Below, one piece after another: positions 29,138-37,944 of a DNA stretch of 41,820 bases. The stretch spans positions 1 to 41,820 of the forward strand of contig JAJJLU010003651.1 in NCBI GenBank assembly GCA_023807065.1. The letters run 5' to 3'. The notes under the pieces are model-generated. The model was not told the DNA's origin. It made no database searches and saw only the letters and a list, made by a program, of their open reading frames with translations. The stretch is from Isotricha intestinalis (Eukaryota > Ciliophora > Litostomatea > Vestibuliferida > Isotrichidae). Made by a program: the position numbers and the translations under genes. Position 1 is the stretch's first letter; every line of letters begins with the position of its first letter.

Positions 29138-32035
29138 TTATTTATTCATTTTTCCAGAACGAGTTTTTGAATCAATAATCTTAAAAACTTGAAATTTTTG
29201 TGATTTATCGATTTGATTAAAAATATTACAAGGGTCTTGAATTTCTTCAAATTTATTGTAATTATAAGAAAAATATTTGATAAAATTATATTTACTTATA
29301 TTCACTGCAATATATAATTTTTCATTTTTTCCTTTAAAACAAAATAAAATATTTTTTTGAGGTTTTGGAATATCTGTTTCAACATAAAGAATACCTTCAC
29401 TCATTAATTTTATACAATGAACTTCTAATTCTTTTTTAATATCATTACAAAATGTAATTAAACCATTTTCTTTCTTTTGATTTGTTGTTTTTTTTTTGAG
29501 AAAATTATTTATTGAAGATTCAATTATTTGTTTAGGATATATTTTTTTAGTAATAACTTCTTTTAAAAATTCACTTTGATAAAAATTAGAATAAAATTCT
29601 TCAGAAATAAAATTATTAGGACAATAATCATCATTAAAATTATCTAAATTTGATAAAAATGATGGTTCAAAAGAATCAATTTTATTTAAATTATTATCAT
29701 AAAATATTTCATTTAAAGGTTCATAAAAAATATAATTTATACTATTATTTTTGCAAAATTTAACAATATCTTCTGAATATTGTTTTTCATTTTCATTTTG
29801 ATTTTCTTTAAAAAAAATTATAACAGTATAATGCCATTTATTAATATTAATTCCTAAAGTATATAATGAATTAAAAATTTCTTTGTGTTTTTGCTTTATC
29901 ATATTTTTTGTTTCTCTAAAATTTGTAGTTTTTGATTTATTACCATCATAAGCTTTAATTTGAAAACCAAAATAACTTTTATCATCAGATTTTCCTGTTA
30001 AATATGAAATATCAACACATTTTCCTATTCCAGAAGTTTGTTTTATTAAAACATTAAAATTTCCAATATTAATTCCTTTCATTTTTAAATTTGGATTTTT
30101 TTCAATTCTTTGATATAAATCTTCATAGAATTTTAATTTGAAATGATTTAAAGTATCTTTGTCGTAAAGAATTAAAGAATCTAAAATATTATTCTTATCT
30201 TTTAATTGATTTCTTAGGTTATTAATTGTATTTTTTATTTCATTAATATCTAAAATATTTTCTTTTAAATCAAACAATAAAATTTTCTTTTTCAAAGAAT
30301 CAGATAATTTTAATATTAATTCATTCATCTTAACAATTTCTTTTACTTCAATTATAAAAGGTTCATTTTTTTCTTCTAATCTTGGAAGTTTTAATTTATT
30401 ATTTTGTAATGCTGATATTACTGACATTTCAAAATAATCTGCAATTGCATATCCTGAATGAGTAAGATTATATGATTTTGTAAAAAAATTTTTAACATCA
30501 ACATTTATTATTTCATTCACTACTTCATCTATTAATTTAAAACTATATTCAAATTGAAAATAATCTTCGTAAAAATGTAAAGTATAATATTTTAATGATA
30601 TAATCGATAAAATATCTTTTAAATATTTATATTTTATTTTTTCATTTATTTGTTTTTTTAGAGTAAATAAACAATTTATCATATATTCTTTAAAAAAACC
30701 ACTATTCTTTTGATTATTTGGAATAAGTTTTTCATATAATTTTTCCAAATTCTTTTTAATTTTTATTTTAATTAAATCAATTTGTTCAGGATAATTATAA
30801 TCTTCTAAATTATTAAATATTAACCTATATTTTGGAATTTCTCCAAAATAATTAATAATTAAATTTATCTTTTCATTACTTCTATCATTATAATCCTTAA
30901 AATTTCCTAATGAATCAAAATATATAAATTTATTTTGAATTTTTGAAAAATTATTTTCTGGTTGTTTCATTAAACATTCAATAAATTTCTCTCTGAAATC
31001 TTTGTCATTAGAGGATATACATATAAGTATAGAAACATATTTTATATTTTGATTATACAATGTTTTTAAAATTTTTGAATAAATATTATTATTAATTACA
31101 TCAGATTTAAATTGATCAAAAATAATTAAAACAAAACAATTTATCTTTAAAAGGAAATCAACTAAATTATTTATTAAATCCCATTGATCATTTCCAAAAT
31201 TTGTTTTAAATATTTGATTTAATTCTTTTTCTTGATCGATGTTTAACTTTAGAAATTGACATTCTTCAATTATTATCTCATAAATACTTAAAAAATCTTT
31301 GATTTGATAAAATTCATTAAGAGTTTTTAAATTGAGATAAATAATATTATTATATATCCTTGACATAATAAATAAAGACATACTTTTACCAATTGATGAA
31401 GGACCAAATATTTTAATTTTATATTTTGTTTTATCAAATTGAAATTTATTAATTAAACTAATAAAAGAATTTCTTTTATTACTTTTCCAAAAACATATTT
31501 CATCTTTTTTTTTATCCCATTTAAAATAATTATAAAAATATTTACCTAATTTAGATGTTGAAATATTTTTAGAAAAGCCAATTTTTAATGGGTCATTAAT
31601 TTTATAATCTGGAGGATTATCTTTAATTACATAGAATAAAACTTCTTTTTCATTTCCTAATATTAAAGAATTAGATTCATTAAAAATATCTTTTATAAAA
31701 CATTTTTTCCCATTTAACATTATATATACTTTACATTTCTCTTTTTTAAATATTTCTTCTAATTCATAAGAAGAACAAAAATGTGTTGATTTATCTAATT
31801 TTGGTTGATAATTGTAATATTTTAATTCAATGATATTAAAAAAAAAATAATATGATTTTTGGTCAATATAATATTCAAAGCCATTTGTTTCATCAGATAT
31901 TTCAATAAATCTTCCTTCTAAAAATTGATAATTTTTATCTAAATAATTTTCATATATCGATAAATAAGGAATTGCTTTTCTTTCTAACTTTAAATATTTA
32001 TTTTTAATATATTGCTTTAAATTTTCACTTAACAT
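29138..32035 (-). CDS. Large P-loop NTPase with PD-(D/E)XK-like nuclease region (Crinkler-type architecture)
   Basis: A 965-residue protein. Residues 1-200 form an unnamed header. At about 205-400 is a P-loop NTPase: KIKIFGPSSIGKSMSL (Walker A 211-218), CFVLIIFDQFK (Walker B 300-310) and SILICISSNDKDFREKF (sensor-like). Residues about 525-700 resemble a restriction-endonuclease fold: a helix with ADYFEMSVISAL (Glu536), then CVDISYLTG (Asp675) and FGFQIKAY (Gln692-x-Lys694), giving an E...D...QxK set. Header, NTPase and REase-like domain in this order recalls the Crinkler (CRN) effector-like proteins found in oomycetes, fungi and many free-living protists, thought to derive from transposons. 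No signal peptide is visible. Cell role unknown; the nuclease call is by motif only. Confidence 0.7.
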   Translation of the reverse strand: MLSENLKQYIKNKYLKLERKAIPYLSIYENYLDKNYQFLEGRFIEISDETNGFEYYIDQKSYYFFFNIIELKYYNYQPKLDKSTHFCSSYELEEIFKKEKCKVYIMLNGKKCFIKDIFNESNSLILGNEKEVLFYVIKDNPPDYKINDPLKIGFSKNISTSKLGKYFYNYFKWDKKKDEICFWKSNKRNSFISLINKFQFDKTKYKIKIFGPSSIGKSMSLFIMSRIYNNIIYLNLKTLNEFYQIKDFLSIYEIIIEECQFLKLNIDQEKELNQIFKTNFGNDQWDLINNLVDFLLKINCFVLIIFDQFKSDVINNNIYSKILKTLYNQNIKYVSILICISSNDKDFREKFIECLMKQPENNFSKIQNKFIYFDSLGNFKDYNDRSNEKINLIINYFGEIPKYRLIFNNLEDYNYPEQIDLIKIKIKKNLEKLYEKLIPNNQKNSGFFKEYMINCLFTLKKQINEKIKYKYLKDILSIISLKYYTLHFYEDYFQFEYSFKLIDEVVNEIINVDVKNFFTKSYNLTHSGYAIADYFEMSVISALQNNKLKLPRLEEKNEPFIIEVKEIVKMNELILKLSDSLKKKILLFDLKENILDINEIKNTINNLRNQLKDKNNILDSLILYDKDTLNHFKLKFYEDLYQRIEKNPNLKMKGINIGNFNVLIKQTSGIGKCVDISYLTGKSDDKSYFGFQIKAYDGNKSKTTNFRETKNMIKQKHKEIFNSLYTLGININKWHYTVIIFFKENQNENEKQYSEDIVKFCKNNSINYIFYEPLNEIFYDNNLNKIDSFEPSFLSNLDNFNDDYCPNNFISEEFYSNFYQSEFLKEVITKKIYPKQIIESSINNFLKKKTTNQKKENGLITFCNDIKKELEVHCIKLMSEGILYVETDIPKPQKNILFCFKGKNEKLYIAVNISKYNFIKYFSYNYNKFEEIQDPCNIFNQIDKSQKFQVFKIIDSKTRSGKMNK

Positions 32036-32191
32036 TTTATTTGAAAATTTTATTTTTTTATGAAAGATAAATAAAAGAAAATTTTTATAATAACAATAAT
32101 AAAATAATTATTTTAATTGAGTAATTTTTTTCAAATAAAATAATAAAAAATAAAAATATATAAGAATTATTTTTCTAAAATAAAAAAATGA

Positions 32192-33862
32192 TTAAGAAAC
32201 ATCCTGAACATATTTATTGGCTTTCCAAATTTGTTTTCTACTGATTCCTTCTTCATTATCATAAAAAATACAATTGCCTTCTTTAACACCATTTTTCCAT
32301 TCTCCATCATATTTATCACCATCATTCCAAATAAAAATACCCTTTCCATCTCTTAAATCATTTTTCCAATCACCATCATAACTATCACCATTACTCCAAA
32401 TATATTTTCCTTTCCCTTGGAAATTATTATTTTTCCATTGTCCATCATATTTATCATTATTTTTAAAAGTCAGAATTCCTTTTCCTTCTTTCTTATTATT
32501 TTTCCAATCTCCTTCATATATATTTCCATGTTTATATTTCATTATTCCTTTTCCATCTCTTAAATCATTTTTCCATTCTCCTTCATATATATCACCATTA
32601 TTCCAATAAAATTTACCATGACCTTCAATTTTATTATTTTTAAATTCACCTTCATATTTCTCTCCAGTATTAAAAATAAATACACCATTACCTTCTTTTA
32701 AACCATTTTTATATTCTCCAATATATTTATCTCCATTCATATATTCAAATGTTCCATTACCTTCCATTTTGTCATTTTTCCAATTTCCATCATATTTATC
32801 ACCATTTTTAAATAGAAATATTCCATTACCTTCAGATTTACCATTTTTCCATTCACCATCATATTTATCACCATCTTTATAAGTAAAAATCCCTTTACCA
32901 TCTTTTTCATTATTTTTCCATTCACCTTCATATTCATTTCCATTCTTATATATCATTTTACCATTTCCTTCAGCTTTATCATTTTTAAACTCACCTTCAT
33001 ATATATTCCCATTTTTAAATGTAAATTTCCCAAAACCATCTTTTAATCCATTTTTAAACTCTCCTTCGTATTTATCACCATCTTTATAAGTAAAAATACC
33101 TTTACCTTCAATAACTTCATTATTAATTTCTCCATCATATTTGTCACCATCACTAAATGTAATAATACCATTACCATTAGGTTTATCATTACTAAAATTA
33201 CCATCGTATTTATTTCCAGATGGATAAATCATTACACCTTTACCTTCTTTAATTCCATTCACAAAATTACCATTATATTTACCTCCACTTTTATAAGTAT
33301 AAATTCCTTTTCCTTCCATTATATCATCAACAAAATTACCATCATATTTATCTCCATTACTAAAAATAAAAATACCTTTTCCATTTTTTAATCCATTTTT
33401 CCATTGACCTTCATATTTACTTTTATCATTATAAAACATTTTTCCATCACCTTCAATAATATTTTTTTTAAAATTTCCTTCGAATTTATCTCCATTTTTA
33501 AATATCATTTTACCAAAACCTTCTTTTAAATCATTAATAAATTTACCTTCAAATCTATCACCGTTATTCCAAGTGAAAAGTCCTTTTCCTTCTTTTTTCC
33601 CATTTTTCCATTCTCCAACATATTTGTCTCCATTTGCAAAAGAAAACATCCCTCTTCCATCTGGATGGTCTGCCTTCCAGTGACCTGTATATTTGTCACC
33701 ATCTGAGTATGTCATTGTCCCTTCTCCTTCTCGAAGCTCATTCTTTAGTCCTCCTTCATATGAACCGTTTGGAAATATTATTTTTCCTTGACTGATTATA
33801 GTTTGTTTTTTTTTTGTTATATTTTTTTATTCTTACTCTTGGTTTTTTTGTTTTTTAGACAT
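32192..33862 (-). CDS. MORN-repeat protein (22 repeats), two exons
   Basis: Exon 1 (33837-33862, MSKKQKNQ plus two bases) is joined by a 45-nt intron (33792-33836) to exon 2 (32192-33791), giving 541 residues. After the short start GKIIFPNG the protein is 22 consecutive 23-residue MORN repeats of the form YEGEWKNG--EGKGIFTY-N. The last is broken after KEGNC and followed by a short basic end, KQIWKANKYVQDVS. MORN arrays form elongated beta structures that bind phosphoinositides or act as cytoskeletal scaffolds, often at cilia or the cell cortex. No catalytic domain is attached. The repeats near the 5' end use more G and C than those downstream. Confidence 0.93.
32260..33780 (-). repeat. 22 x 69-bp MORN tandem array
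   Basis: In-frame 69-bp units encoding the MORN repeats. All are diverged at DNA level but keep exact length, so no unit has gained or lost a codon. The plus strand shows the periodic motif CCATCATATTTATCACC. Confidence 0.8.
33792..33836 (-). other. 45-nt intron (MORN gene)
   Basis: On the minus strand it reads GTAAGAATAA...CTATAATCAG. It is the longest intron seen here and the only one ending CAG. Removal joins CAA-GA to T-CAA-GGA and puts the first MORN repeat in frame with ATG 33862. Confidence 0.7.
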
Positions 33863-34231
33863 TTTTTTTTTTACAAAGGTTTTTATTATTAGAGTATCGG
33901 TTTTTAAAAAATGTTTCTGGAATTAATGTTTTTTTTAAATTATATATAAATAATGAAAAATATATAAATAAAGTATTTATATTATAATCAAGATGTAATT
34001 ATACTAAATTATAAAAGAGAAATAATTAAAATAAAAGAAAATTTAAAATTGTGTTATATATAACAGATAATATTTATTAAAAAGTGGTTTTATTGATAAA
34101 TTTTTCTTGGAATTACAAAATAAAAATTATTTAGATTAGAAAACAAATTAAATATTAAAAATAATATATATTTAAATATTTAACAAAAAAAAATAATAAA
34201 ATGAAAAAAACTTGAAAAAATAAATTCTTAA
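33863..34231. promoter_or_regulatory. 369-bp divergent intergenic region
   Basis: Lies between the starts of the MORN gene (minus) and the transporter gene (plus), so it should contain both promoters. Only AT-rich sequence and poly-T/poly-A runs are visible; no specific element is named. Confidence 0.4.
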
Positions 34232-35263
34232 ATGGAAAAGGAAATCCAAGAAAATACAAATAATATAAAAGAAACATTTTTATCAAAAATAGAAGAAAAT
34301 AAAGAAATAAAATCTACAACATCATCATTTATTCGAAAAGAAAGAAATGGAATATTATTAGCAATTCTTTGTCAATTTATATGGTCAATAGGAGTAATAT
34401 TAATGAAATATGCAAGTCAAAGAGAAAAATATACAGCAAATAATTATTCAATGTGGAGAAGTTTTTTTATGGTAATAATATCATCATTGTTTTTAAAACA
34501 ATCAGGTAAAAAATTAAATAAATTTTCAGAAATGAAAGAAAAAAAATGGTTTTTCATAAGATGTTTTGGAATATATTTTAGTTTTTTATTTTTTCTTTTA
34601 TCACTTGAATATTTAAGAGCTGCAACAACTTCTTGTTTATCTTCTTCAAATCCTTTTATTATAATAATATTATCAATTTTAATATTAAAAGAACCTTTTT
34701 ATTTTAGATATTTATTTGGTATTATTATTTGTTTTATTGGTTCTTCTATGATATTATTAAATGATAAAAGAAATAATGATAATAATAATATTAATATTAA
34801 TATTAATAATCAAAAGAACTTTTCTGTAGGTTTAATTTTTATTTTTTTTCATATTATTTTGTGTGGTTTAGTTATTTTTGCTCAAAAAGTTTGTGTTATG
34901 AATAAAATATCAAGTGAAACTCAAGTTTTTTATACTGGAGTTTATAATTTAATTTTTGCTTTTATTGTTTGTATTTTTCAACAAAATTTTGGATTAGATT
35001 TTATTGTTATTTTAATGACTTTTTTGAATGGCGTTGTTTATTTTTCTGCTCAAAAAGTTAATGATTTAGTTTTTCAAAGAATGGATGTTTCTAAATTTGC
35101 TCCTACAAGTTATATTCAAACTTTATTTGTTTTTATTATGTGTGGAATAATATATAATGAAAAATTCTTCTTTTCTGATTTAATTGGAAGCTTTTTTATT
35201 GTGGCTTTTCATTTTTATAATGCTTTTTTTCCTATACAATCAAAAAATGTAGTTAACAATTAA
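34232..35263 (+). CDS. EamA/DMT-family transporter (SLC35-like)
   Basis: A 343-residue membrane protein with about ten predicted hydrophobic helices, the drug/metabolite transporter layout of two EamA repeats. Helix 1 starts LLAILCQFIWSIGVILMKYA. The family-typical end of repeat one is SLEYLRAATTSCLSSSNPFI followed by ILKEPFYFRYLFGIIICFIG. A hydrophilic Asn-rich loop (about residues 178-198) joins the halves. The second half repeats the pattern and ends with TLFVFIMCGIIYNEKF and DLIGSFFIVAFHFYNAF. The nearest eukaryotic relatives are SLC35F/G-type transporters; the substrate cannot be told. Single exon; the start is followed by a charged 50-residue cytosolic tail. Confidence 0.88.
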   Translation: MEKEIQENTNNIKETFLSKIEENKEIKSTTSSFIRKERNGILLAILCQFIWSIGVILMKYASQREKYTANNYSMWRSFFMVIISSLFLKQSGKKLNKFSEMKEKKWFFIRCFGIYFSFLFFLLSLEYLRAATTSCLSSSNPFIIIILSILILKEPFYFRYLFGIIICFIGSSMILLNDKRNNDNNNINININNQKNFSVGLIFIFFHIILCGLVIFAQKVCVMNKISSETQVFYTGVYNLIFAFIVCIFQQNFGLDFIVILMTFLNGVVYFSAQKVNDLVFQRMDVSKFAPTSYIQTLFVFIMCGIIYNEKFFFSDLIGSFFIVAFHFYNAFFPIQSKNVVNN

Positions 35264-35480
35264 TTTATTTTTAACTTAAATTAATTTAATTATGTTTTAT
35301 TTTTTTCAAGTTTAAATTTTATTTTATTTATTTTTATTTTAATTTTTTTAATTTTATGATTTTATTTTTTTATGAAATTTATTTATTATTTATTTCAAAA
35401 AAATAATCACAATTTTTTTAATAAATATTTTAAATTATTATCATGATTTTAGCTCATTTAAACTAAATTTTATAATTTGA

Positions 35481-36032
35481 ATGGAAAAAAGTGTCGAATC
35501 AAATGAAAATACTGAAAATACATTAATTGAGCAGAAATTAGAAAAAAATAAAAAAGTCATTAAAAAATCTTCAGAAATAAAAGGTATAAAAAAATATAAT
35601 AAAAGTGGTGATTTAATCTATAATATTGATAATATAAAGGAAGAATGTAAAAAAAAAAATGGAACTAATTTAATTAAATATATAATGTATATTTTAGATG
35701 AAGAAAGGGAAGATTTATTGAGTGGGGTATATGAAGGATTAGGAAAAGATTTTTTATTAAATAAATTATATGAAACTTTAGAAATAGAAAATAAAGGAGG
35801 AGTATTAAAAAAAATTCCTCCAAAAAAAAAGAATGAAGATAATGAAGAAGTTATTGTTATTGAAGATGATGATATTGTAAATGAAAGAAAAACTTCAGGA
35901 GGTGTTTTATTTACTTTATTTAAAAATGATAAAAATAGTAGAGGAATTTATAAAGAATTATCTAAGAAAGAATTTAAGGATAGAACTCAAAGGAAAAAAG
36001 CTTATAAAATGTTCCAAAAATTAGCTTTGTAG
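35481..36032 (+). CDS. PHAX: PHAX RNA-binding-domain protein (snRNA export adaptor-like)
   Basis: A 183-residue protein. Residues about 65-180 match the RNA-binding domain of PHAX: LIKYIMYILDEEREDLLSGV, LGKDFLLNKLYETLEIENKG and GVLKK, then after a disordered acidic insert (EDNEEVIVIEDDDIV) the signature RKTSGGVLFTLFKND and a basic end KDRTQRKKAYKMFQK. The vertebrate signature is RRRTPGGVFLNLLKN. PHAX links the cap-binding complex to export factor CRM1 for U snRNA export. The protein is much shorter than animal PHAX and has an acidic insert splitting the domain; no clear Leu-rich export signal was identified. Stop TAG. Confidence 0.85.
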   Translation: MEKSVESNENTENTLIEQKLEKNKKVIKKSSEIKGIKKYNKSGDLIYNIDNIKEECKKKNGTNLIKYIMYILDEEREDLLSGVYEGLGKDFLLNKLYETLEIENKGGVLKKIPPKKKNEDNEEVIVIEDDDIVNERKTSGGVLFTLFKNDKNSRGIYKELSKKEFKDRTQRKKAYKMFQKLAL

Positions 36033-36522
36033 TTTAAGAATATAAAAGAATTTAAAATATTAGAAAAAACTTAATAATTTACTTATATTTTAATATGTTT
36101 TTTAATAAAAAAATATTATTCAATTAATTAATTGTTAATGAAATAAGTTTAAGTTATTGAATAAAAATAAATTCATTAACTATCTTTTTTTATTAATATT
36201 AGTCATAACTTTTGAAAGGAAGCTTAATGTGTTTTTTGATTTCTTTTCTTGATATTTTTTAAATTTCGCAATATTTTGAAGAAAAAAGAAGAAATTATTT
36301 TTATAATTTGTATTTTAATTTAATGATAAAAAAATACTTAAAAGTGAATAATGATACTTTGAATAAGAAAAGAAATTAAAATGATTTCAATTAGAAATTT
36401 ATATATTATTAGTTTAAGTATATGTTTAAAATAAAAACATTCATTTTAGGTTTTTTTTTAATGATATTATTAATTTTTGATTATTTATTATTAATGAATT
36501 TTGTTTAAATGTTTTTTACAAT
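36033..36522. other. 490-bp intergenic region with possible relic
   Basis: A plus-strand open stretch at about 36260-36380 (YFEEKRRNYFYNLYFNLMIK, then KYLKVNNDTLNKKRN) ends in TAA and continues in frame through further TAG codons to a hydrophobic segment (FILGFFLMILLIFDYLLLMN) just before the next gene. It looks like a decayed membrane-protein frame. No splice pair repairs it. Confidence 0.3.
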
Positions 36523-37489
36523 ATGTCAAATCCATCAAAATTAGTATTAGAAAATAATATAAATACAATAATTCCATATTCATTAGAGGAATTTTCAAAT
36601 GAAATAGAAAATAGAGATATTAAGTAATTAAATTATATTTTTATATAGAATAAATTTAAAAAAATTAGAAGAAAAAAAAAAAAGAGAATCTTCATTATAT
36701 ATACCTAATGAAGCACCATCTATAAAAAAAGAAAATTCATTTTCTATTATAATGATTGATAAATTAGATTTTATTTGGATAGAAAGAGCAGTTGATATTA
36801 ATGTAAAACCTTTATATGTTAATAAAAAAAATTTAAATATTACTTTTGACAAAGGTTTTAATTTTAATTTAGATAATAAAAATGAAACAGAAAAAATAAA
36901 AGATAATTTAGATTCTTTTTCATTTATTAATACTGGATTTACTATTAAAGGAAATAATAATTCAGAAGATGATCTTCTAAAATCAAATTATATTCCAAAT
37001 CATAAAAATAAATTATTAAATTATTTACCTAAATTAAAAAGTCAAAGCGTTCAAAAAGAAAAATGTTCTTATCAATTAAATGATTTTTTGAATAAAGTAG
37101 ATAAGAACTATAATACTATAAAAGAATATTTAATTCAATTAAATCCAATTTTAAAAAATAATCCTTCTTTGAAAAAACAATTTTTTTTAAATATTTCTGA
37201 AGGAAAACAAGAAAAATATATTTTTTATAGAAATTTATATGAATTAATCAATAATTTAAATTATCAAAATAAATTAAATGTTAAAAAGGAATTTCAATCT
37301 AAAAGATTTTTAAAGAATAATATAAATTTAGAAATAAAAAATCCTCCAATTCCAAAATCAACATTATTTAATATATTGATAAAGGATATGAAAAATAAAT
37401 ATAAATATCCTTTTTATGAATATGATAATAAATCCAAAAAGATATTTAAATCTTTTTCACAAAATAATATTATTAAAAATAAAATTTAA
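36523..37489 (+). CDS. Orphan protein, two exons
   Basis: Exon 1 (36523-36623) begins MSNPSKLVLENNINTIIPYS and is joined by a 25-nt intron (36624-36648), the shortest seen here, in phase 2 to exon 2 (36649-37489). This gives 313 residues. Translating without the splice would start at an internal Met and lose 76 residues. No named domain is evident: a charged helix (KKLEEKKKRE) is followed by Asn/Lys-rich sequence, a mid-region helix (QLNDFLNKVDKNYNTIKEYL) and a C-terminal Pro-Lys segment. The composition is that of the neighbours. Function unknown. Confidence 0.7.
36624..36648 (+). other. 25-nt intron
   Basis: GTAATTAAAT...TTTATATAG. Removal joins GAT-ATT-AA to A-ATA-AAT and leads exon 1 into the orphan's main frame. 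Confidence 0.75.
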
Positions 37490-37944
37490 AATTTGAATTA
37501 ATTTTTTAATGAATTTTTTTACAATATAATAAATTAATATAAAGAAATTAATATTATTAAATAATGATTGTTTAGAATTACACCCTCTTTCAGTTTATTT
37601 TTTGAAATAATTAAAGTTAAAAATAAATTGAATTTTTTCAATATATTTACTTCTTCTTCTTTTCTTTCTTTATAAATTTTTTGTAATCTTCTAATATTTC
37701 TGTTAAAAATTTTTCTATTTCATTTCTAAAGAGACTATTCTTTTATTATTTCTTTATTTTTTTGTTCTTTTCATTCTTTTATTTATAAATCTTAATTTAT
37801 AATCCCTCTATCTTCTATATCATTTATTATTTCATTTAAAATTAATTTTTTGATTCATTTATTTTTTTTTTCTGTTTTTTTCATATTGAATTATATTTGA
37901 AATATTTAAATCAAATAAAAATATATTTTCAATTAATAAATATA
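37490..37944. other. 455-bp intergenic region with a minus-strand relic
   Basis: Minus-strand codons at 37647-37745 are open (LFRNEIEKFLTEILEDYKKF, then a Lys tail and TAA). Sequence upstream on that strand also reads as protein (IKKLILNEIINDIEDRGI) but with TAA, TAG and TGA stops and no GT donor to remove them. It is probably a dead charged-helix gene. Nothing else was seen. Confidence 0.3.
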
